64,000 bases of DNA. Origin: Rheinheimera salexigens. GTDB taxonomy: Bacteria; Pseudomonadota; Gammaproteobacteria; Enterobacterales; Alteromonadaceae. The DNA lies in assembly GCF_001752395.1 (NCBI RefSeq), contig NZ_MKEK01000001.1, forward strand, positions 1,229,044 through 1,293,043, written 5' to 3'. A model generated the notes under the pieces. That model saw only the letters and a program-made list of their open reading frames with translations, had not been told where the DNA came from and did no database searches. Shown piece after piece: positions 59,759-64,000 of this stretch; the stretch's first letter is position 1, and every line of letters starts with the position of its first letter. Made by a program: the position numbers and the translations under genes.

Positions 59759-60110
59759 TCAAAGCCTCACCGCATTATATGGCGCTGCTGTGGTCGGTTT
59801 TGCCGCCGCTTTAATGCATTTATGGCAAGGCGATATAACCAGCCAAGGGTTAGCGCGAGTGCTCAGTGCCATAGCTATGCTAGCATTTCACTGTTTAGCA
59901 TTAATGGTTTTAAATATACAATCTAGTCAGAAGAAACTCAGTCGGTTAGTCGCTATATTGTGGCATTTAGGCTTAATTTGCTTTGTTTGGACGTTATTGG
60001 CGGGAGTTTTTTTCTTGCCGTTTTATTTTTCGCAATTGGCACCTATTGGTGGCCAGTTGCTTATAGTTGCTTGGCTATTATTAGCGTTTTCAGCCTGGCA
60101 GCGGAGTTAA
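59736..60110 (+). CDS. ygdD: YgdD/DUF423 family membrane protein
   Basis: 124 aa with four hydrophobic helices. Small membrane protein of the DUF423 family, function unknown. Its place between gcvA and rlmM is that of E. coli ygdD, which supports the assignment as much as the sequence does. GAGAG lies upstream of the ATG; overlaps the hydrolase by 23 bases; rlmM starts two bases after its stop. Confidence 0.82.
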   Translation: MKYFWQISQSLTALYGAAVVGFAAALMHLWQGDITSQGLARVLSAIAMLAFHCLALMVLNIQSSQKKLSRLVAILWHLGLICFVWTLLAGVFFLPFYFSQLAPIGGQLLIVAWLLLAFSAWQRS

Positions 60111-60111
60111 T

Positions 60112-61191
60112 ATGAAACAGTTATTATTATATTGCCGTGCTGGGTTTGAAAAAGAATGTGCAGCAGAAATTCAAGATCAAACAGCAAAACACAATGTGTT
60201 TGGTTTTTGTAAGTTAACCGCAAATAGTGCTTTTGTTATTTTTGAAGCTTACGATGCAAACGAATTAGCTAAATTTTATAGCGACTACGATTTTAATAAA
60301 TTTATTTTTATTCGTCAGTGGTGTTTATTACAAGCAGATCTACTTAGCTTTGAACCAACTGATCGTATTGCAGCGGTGCTTGAAGCGGTATTAGCCGCTG
60401 AATTAACTGGGCTGGGCGAACTTAGAGTTGAATATCCTGATACTAATGACGGTAAAACCTTATCTACTTTAGCCCGTAAATTAACTGTGCCATTGCGCCA
60501 AGCGTTAAGACAAGCTGGCGTATTGTTAGCCAGAGAAAATAAACGCGCACCCGTATTACATTTACTGCTTATTAGTGGCCAGCAAGGTTATGTTGGTATT
60601 TCTTATGCGGAAAATAATAGCCCGTTAGAAAACGGCATTATGCGCTTAAAGTTTCCAAATGAGTCGCCAAGTCGCAGTACCTTAAAGTTAGAAGAGGCCT
60701 TTATTCAGTTTATCCCTAAGGATGAATGGGAAAACCGTTTAAGCAGTGGTATGCGCGCAGTAGATTTAGGGGCTTGCCCAGGCGGTTGGACGTATCAGTT
60801 AGTTAAACGCAGCATGATGGTTGTCGCTATTGATAATGGCCCAATGGCCCAATCTTTAATGGATACCGGCCAAGTTAAACACTTAATGATTGATGGCTTT
60901 AAATATGAGCCACAAAAACAAAATGTCTATTGGTTAGTCTGCGATATGATTGAACAACCCAAGCGTGTGGCAGATCGCATTGCGGATTGGATCATTAATA
61001 AATGGTGCCAAGAAACTATTTTTAATCTTAAGTTACCAATGAAGAAGCGTTATGAAACGGTACAAGAAATTTTAGCGAACTTTGAGCAGCGCTTACAAAC
61101 AGCAGGCATCAAATATCAATTACAAGTAAAACACTTGTACCATGACCGAGAAGAAGTCACAGTACATGTGCGTAATTTAACTATCCGCTAA
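60112..61191 (+). CDS. rlmM: 23S rRNA (cytidine-2498-2'-O)-methyltransferase RlmM
   Basis: Methylates the ribose of C2498. 359 aa (E. coli 366). N-terminal THUMP-like part begins LLYCRAGFEKECAAEI; the Rossmann domain has the SAM motif VDLGACPGGWTYQL and AIDNGPMAQSL, with the catalytic K-D-K type residues in NLKLPMKKR. Convergent with the EEP-family gene at only five bases. Confidence 0.95.
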   Translation: MKQLLLYCRAGFEKECAAEIQDQTAKHNVFGFCKLTANSAFVIFEAYDANELAKFYSDYDFNKFIFIRQWCLLQADLLSFEPTDRIAAVLEAVLAAELTGLGELRVEYPDTNDGKTLSTLARKLTVPLRQALRQAGVLLARENKRAPVLHLLLISGQQGYVGISYAENNSPLENGIMRLKFPNESPSRSTLKLEEAFIQFIPKDEWENRLSSGMRAVDLGACPGGWTYQLVKRSMMVVAIDNGPMAQSLMDTGQVKHLMIDGFKYEPQKQNVYWLVCDMIEQPKRVADRIADWIINKWCQETIFNLKLPMKKRYETVQEILANFEQRLQTAGIKYQLQVKHLYHDREEVTVHVRNLTIR

Positions 61192-61196
61192 AACGC

Positions 61197-62420
61197 TTAG
61201 TCTTCAGTTAATGCCAGTTTCAGCCATACCATACGGTGATCTGAACTGGCATTACGTGAACTTACCAACTCATAACCTGCTTCATCTTTTGCCGGCCAAA
61301 ACACACCGCTATTTTTAACCGTAAAACCTAACTTAGACGGTAATACATAATCAGCCCGCATGCGCCAAGCGGCGGTATGATAAGCTGCGACTGGGTTATC
61401 TGGAGTGTGTTCTGCAGCACCATTACTTTTCGGTGTTAAGCTATTATTAACCTTTAAGTGATTGACTAAACCCGATATAGCACTATTAATTGCATCACCT
61501 TCTTTATCAACAGAAGCATTCTGGTCGCCCATAATCACAAAACGAACACTTTTATCTAATCCACCTTTAACACCCTTATCATCATAAATATAATCAGCTT
61601 TACCGCTAGTAATGTAATCAGACCAAAACCGAATTTCATCATGGTTACGCTTAACATTGCGTTTTTCAGCACCATCAAAAGCGGGCGGTGTAGGGTGGCT
61701 TGCTAAAATATGGACAATTTTATTATTAATAGTAAGCGGGATATCCCAGTGGCTTTTCGAAGACAGCGGAAATTGTGCCCAAGCTTCCGTACTGTACCAA
61801 GCACTGCCATCAGCTTTTGTAGTTGGCATAAAATTAGGCATATCTTGCCATTTAAAATGTTGAAATGTGCGTATCTGCTGAGTATTAATAGGATATTTTG
61901 ATAATAGCACCATGCCATATTGGCCAGGATAAAAGCCAAACCCCCAAGCATCAGCACCGATATTACTGGCTTTACCATCATTATCTAAATCAAAAGAACT
62001 AGGTTGCCCGGTATTTACCGTACTGTAATAAAAATAAGGATAATCAATAGCCTTTGCTTGGCCTTGGGCCTGATTTAAATAGTGCTTAATAAAGGCTTTA
62101 ATGCCTTGCTCAGGATCGGCTATATAATCAAATTCGTTAAGTAGTAATACATCTGGCCGCACTAATTGAATAATATGAGCAATATTGCGAATTTGGCTAT
62201 GCTGACCCTCTTTTAGTAACTTAGCTAAGACAGTGCTATCACCGGTTTCACCTCTAGGTAAATAATTTTGCGCTTCCATACTGACATTAAAGGTAGCAAA
62301 GGTGAGGTCAGTGGCAGACGCGGGCATACAAACTCCAAGGCTAATGATTACAGCGCTACAGTATTTTGTTAAAAAATAATGATTAATAAAATACCAGCAA
62401 CGGCAAAAAAGTTTTTTCAT
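61197..62420 (-). CDS. Secreted endonuclease/exonuclease/phosphatase-family protein
   Basis: 407 aa. N-terminal region with a hydrophobic stretch and a likely cleavage after PASA (about residue 36), so exported; the 20 residues before the hydrophobic core make a long n-region. EEP-fold motifs: LTFATFNVSMEAQN, LLLNEFDYI (metal-binding Glu), LASHPTPP, IMGDQNAS and the C-terminal NASSDHRMVW with catalytic Asp-His. Could be a nuclease or a phosphodiesterase; no substrate is suggested by the neighbourhood, where rlmM converges and a TonB receptor diverges. No ribosome-binding site is evident. Confidence 0.85.
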   Translation of the reverse strand: MKKLFCRCWYFINHYFLTKYCSAVIISLGVCMPASATDLTFATFNVSMEAQNYLPRGETGDSTVLAKLLKEGQHSQIRNIAHIIQLVRPDVLLLNEFDYIADPEQGIKAFIKHYLNQAQGQAKAIDYPYFYYSTVNTGQPSSFDLDNDGKASNIGADAWGFGFYPGQYGMVLLSKYPINTQQIRTFQHFKWQDMPNFMPTTKADGSAWYSTEAWAQFPLSSKSHWDIPLTINNKIVHILASHPTPPAFDGAEKRNVKRNHDEIRFWSDYITSGKADYIYDDKGVKGGLDKSVRFVIMGDQNASVDKEGDAINSAISGLVNHLKVNNSLTPKSNGAAEHTPDNPVAAYHTAAWRMRADYVLPSKLGFTVKNSGVFWPAKDEAGYELVSSRNASSDHRMVWLKLALTED

Positions 62421-62555
62421 AATAATAATTTATTGGCGAACGGGCCGTTAATAATAAGGTTGCATGACAATAAAAACCAGTAGTAGCAGGCTTATGTATT
62501 AAACAAACAATAAACTGCTGTAAATTTCTACAAATATTTTTTTGCTGACTACGCA

Positions 62556-62577
62556 TGTAACAGTTGATTATGTTACA
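62556..62577. promoter_or_regulatory. Perfect inverted repeat upstream of the TonB receptor gene
   Basis: TGTAACA (62556-62562), 8 bases, TGTTACA (62571-62577). The right arm overlaps an extended -10 candidate TGT-TACACT (62571-62579). This placement is that of a repressor operator. The transcript would have a leader of about 170 bases before the ATG at 62759; I see no riboswitch in it. The rest of the 338-base gap holds nothing else I can name. Confidence 0.5.
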
Positions 62578-62758
62578 CTTATATTTCAGCGGCCTAAGAC
62601 AATAGATTGGGTAAAAAGTTCCCTCAGCTCTTAAAAGATCGCATAGGCGTAAAAAATTTGTAATATAAGTTTGTTAATCTTATCGCTCAGATTAAATACG
62701 TCGGCTGTATTTAATTAGAATTAGATAAATACCTACAACTACCAGGTGAAAAAACGAT

Positions 62759-64000
62759 ATGAAAGTTAAACATTTAGCGTTGGCAGTTACTTTAGCTCTT
62801 GGCGTACCTAGCCTTGCGATAGCAGACGATGTGTCATCCTCTATTCGTGGCAACATTGTTACATCTTCAGGTCAAGTAGCACCTAAAGCAAGAATTGAAA
62901 TAGTACACGTTCCAACAGGTACGCGTAATATTGCGGTTTCAAACGACTCAGGCTCTTTCTCTAGTACCGGTTTACGTGTTGGTGGCCCTTACACTATTAC
63001 TATTACTAGTGATCAAGGTGCTAAAACTTACAATAATGTTTTCTTAACCCTTGGTGAAGCGTTGCGTTTAAACGCAGAATTAGAATCAACTCAACAAGTT
63101 GAACGTATCGCGGTAACAGGTAGTTCGTTAGCTTTAAGTAATAACACTGGTAGCAGCAGCTACTTTGGTGCTGGTGCTATTGAAAACGCACCAACCTTTA
63201 ACCGCGACTTAAAAGAAGTTGCGCGTATGAACCCATATGCCAACATGTTGCCAGGTGAAGGCGCTCCATTAAGTATTGGTGGTGTTAACCCTAAATTTAA
63301 CAGCGTTTCAATAGACGGTGTTGGTGTTAATGATGACTTCGGTTTAAATAGCAACGGTTATCCAACCCAGAGCTCACCTGTTTCTATCGATGCTATCGAT
63401 CAAATCGCTGTTGATGTAGCACCATTTGATGCCAGTGAAGGCGGTTACTCTGGTGGCCGTATTAACGCGGTAACAAAATCAGGTACTAACGAAGTTCATG
63501 GCTCGTTAACTTACGAAAAAATGTCTGATTCATGGGCAGGTACACCAAAAGATCCAAATAGCGGTAGAGATGTTACGTTAGATTATAAACGTGACACCTA
63601 TAGCGTTACTTTAGGTGGTCCAATTGTTAAAGATGAATTGTTTTTCTTCTTAGCCTACGAAAAATCAACTCAGCCAAGCAGTGTTGAATACGGCCCAGCT
63701 GGCGCTGGCGCGGCAAGTGATAGTAAAATCACCTTAGCTGAATATGATCGAATTAAAGAAATAGCTAGTCGTGTTTACGGTGTTGATGCCGGTGAGTGGA
63801 ACTCTTCTCCAGATACTGAAGATAAAAACTTATTAGTTAAATTAGACTGGAACATTAACGATGACCACCGTGCCGCATTTACCTACAATTTAACTGAAGG
63901 TAATAACGTTCGTAACCAAAGTAGTAATAACGGTACGTTGCAACTTGATACTAACTGGTATAACTATCTGCAAAATATGGACTTATATAAGTTTTCATTG
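62759..64000 (+). CDS. TonB-dependent receptor with carboxypeptidase-regulatory domain (3' partial)
   Basis: The first 414 codons are open and run off the window end. Signal peptide MKVKHLALAVTLALGVPSLA-IA, then a carboxypeptidase-regulatory-like (Oar-type) domain (about residues 27-110, with IRGNIVTSSG and PTGTRNIAVSNDSG). The plug begins near 115 (RIAVTGSSL) and contains a KEVARMNPY segment and VDVAPFDASEGGYSGGRINAVTKSGTN; the beta-barrel starts near 240 (GSLTYEKMSD). Oar-like receptors are typical of marine Alteromonadales; the ligand is not predictable here. AGGTG lies upstream of the ATG. Confidence 0.9.
   Translation, partial: MKVKHLALAVTLALGVPSLAIADDVSSSIRGNIVTSSGQVAPKARIEIVHVPTGTRNIAVSNDSGSFSSTGLRVGGPYTITITSDQGAKTYNNVFLTLGEALRLNAELESTQQVERIAVTGSSLALSNNTGSSSYFGAGAIENAPTFNRDLKEVARMNPYANMLPGEGAPLSIGGVNPKFNSVSIDGVGVNDDFGLNSNGYPTQSSPVSIDAIDQIAVDVAPFDASEGGYSGGRINAVTKSGTNEVHGSLTYEKMSDSWAGTPKDPNSGRDVTLDYKRDTYSVTLGGPIVKDELFFFLAYEKSTQPSSVEYGPAGAGAASDSKITLAEYDRIKEIASRVYGVDAGEWNSSPDTEDKNLLVKLDWNINDDHRAAFTYNLTEGNNVRNQSSNNGTLQLDTNWYNYLQNMDLYKFSL

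Noticed and set aside
62586..62758. Riboswitch in the TonB-receptor leader
   Set aside because: I cannot find the cobalamin, TPP or other conserved riboswitch cores; the leader has no convincing long stem.

Overview
The window is an almost gap-free stretch of housekeeping chromosome from a low-GC gammaproteobacterium. Gene order (rseBC-lepA-lepB-rnc-era-recO-pdxJ-acpS; barA/rlmD-relA-mazG-pyrG-eno; hemA-prfA-prmC-sirB2-kdsA; lolB-ispE-prs-rplY-pth-ychF; gcvA-ygdD-rlmM; gltBD near arcB) is that of Enterobacterales/Alteromonadales-type genomes. The secreted peptidase S51-like protein, the large TonB-dependent receptor with a carboxypeptidase-regulatory domain and a DUF3718-like protein point to the Alteromonadales/Rheinheimera-Alishewanella side. 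That placement is inference from gene content; no rRNA is present to confirm it. I see no phage, transposase, CRISPR array or defence system.

Layout. 1-7.8 kb: end of the sigma-E regulator operon (rseB, rseC), then lepA, lepB, rnc, era, recO, pdxJ, acpS. 7.9-18.4 kb: barA divergent from rlmD, then relA, mazG, pyrG and eno (stringent response, NTP house-cleaning, CTP synthesis, glycolysis). 18.4-23.1 kb: ppiC, a secreted Sel1-like protein, an aguBA agmatine-to-putrescine pair and ubiF. 23.2-23.7 kb: a metT-leuW-glnU-glnW type tRNA operon with a near-consensus promoter. 23.9-34.2 kb: ychF-pth-rplY, csbD, prs, ispE-lolB, divergent hemA-prfA-prmC-sirB2-kdsA. 34.2-43.2 kb: a DUF3718-like protein, a LytTR regulator with two tandem LytS-type kinases, tapT-like, an RluA-type pseudouridine synthase, yaiI, aceK and a YeiH-type transporter. 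43.3-54.6 kb: gltD (interrupted by a one-base frameshift), gltB, a secreted cyanophycinase-like protein, and arcB and arcA facing each other. 54.8-61.2 kb: rsmC-trmB, mutY-yggX, gcvA-hydrolase-ygdD-rlmM. 61.2-64 kb: a secreted EEP-family phosphodiesterase and the start of a TonB-dependent receptor.

Functional threads: ribosome and tRNA maturation (lepA, rnc, era, rlmD, pth, prfA, prmC, rsmC, trmB, rlmM, tapT-like), envelope biogenesis (lepB, lolB, kdsA, rseBC), and carbon, redox and nitrogen control (barA, relA, arcBA, aceK, gltBD, gcvA).

The most unusual signals are non-coding. A family of structured palindromic repeats occurs at three intergenic sites (about 7.87, 18.5 and 39.7 kb), always between convergent genes, with compensatory stem changes and short or long forms. 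Other points: the gltD frameshift in an A-run, an ArcB lacking one of the two redox cysteines known in E. coli, a paired kinase that has lost its ATP-binding G1 box, a four-unit 21-bp tandem repeat before lepA, a structured rplY leader, and a perfect inverted repeat upstream of the TonB receptor.
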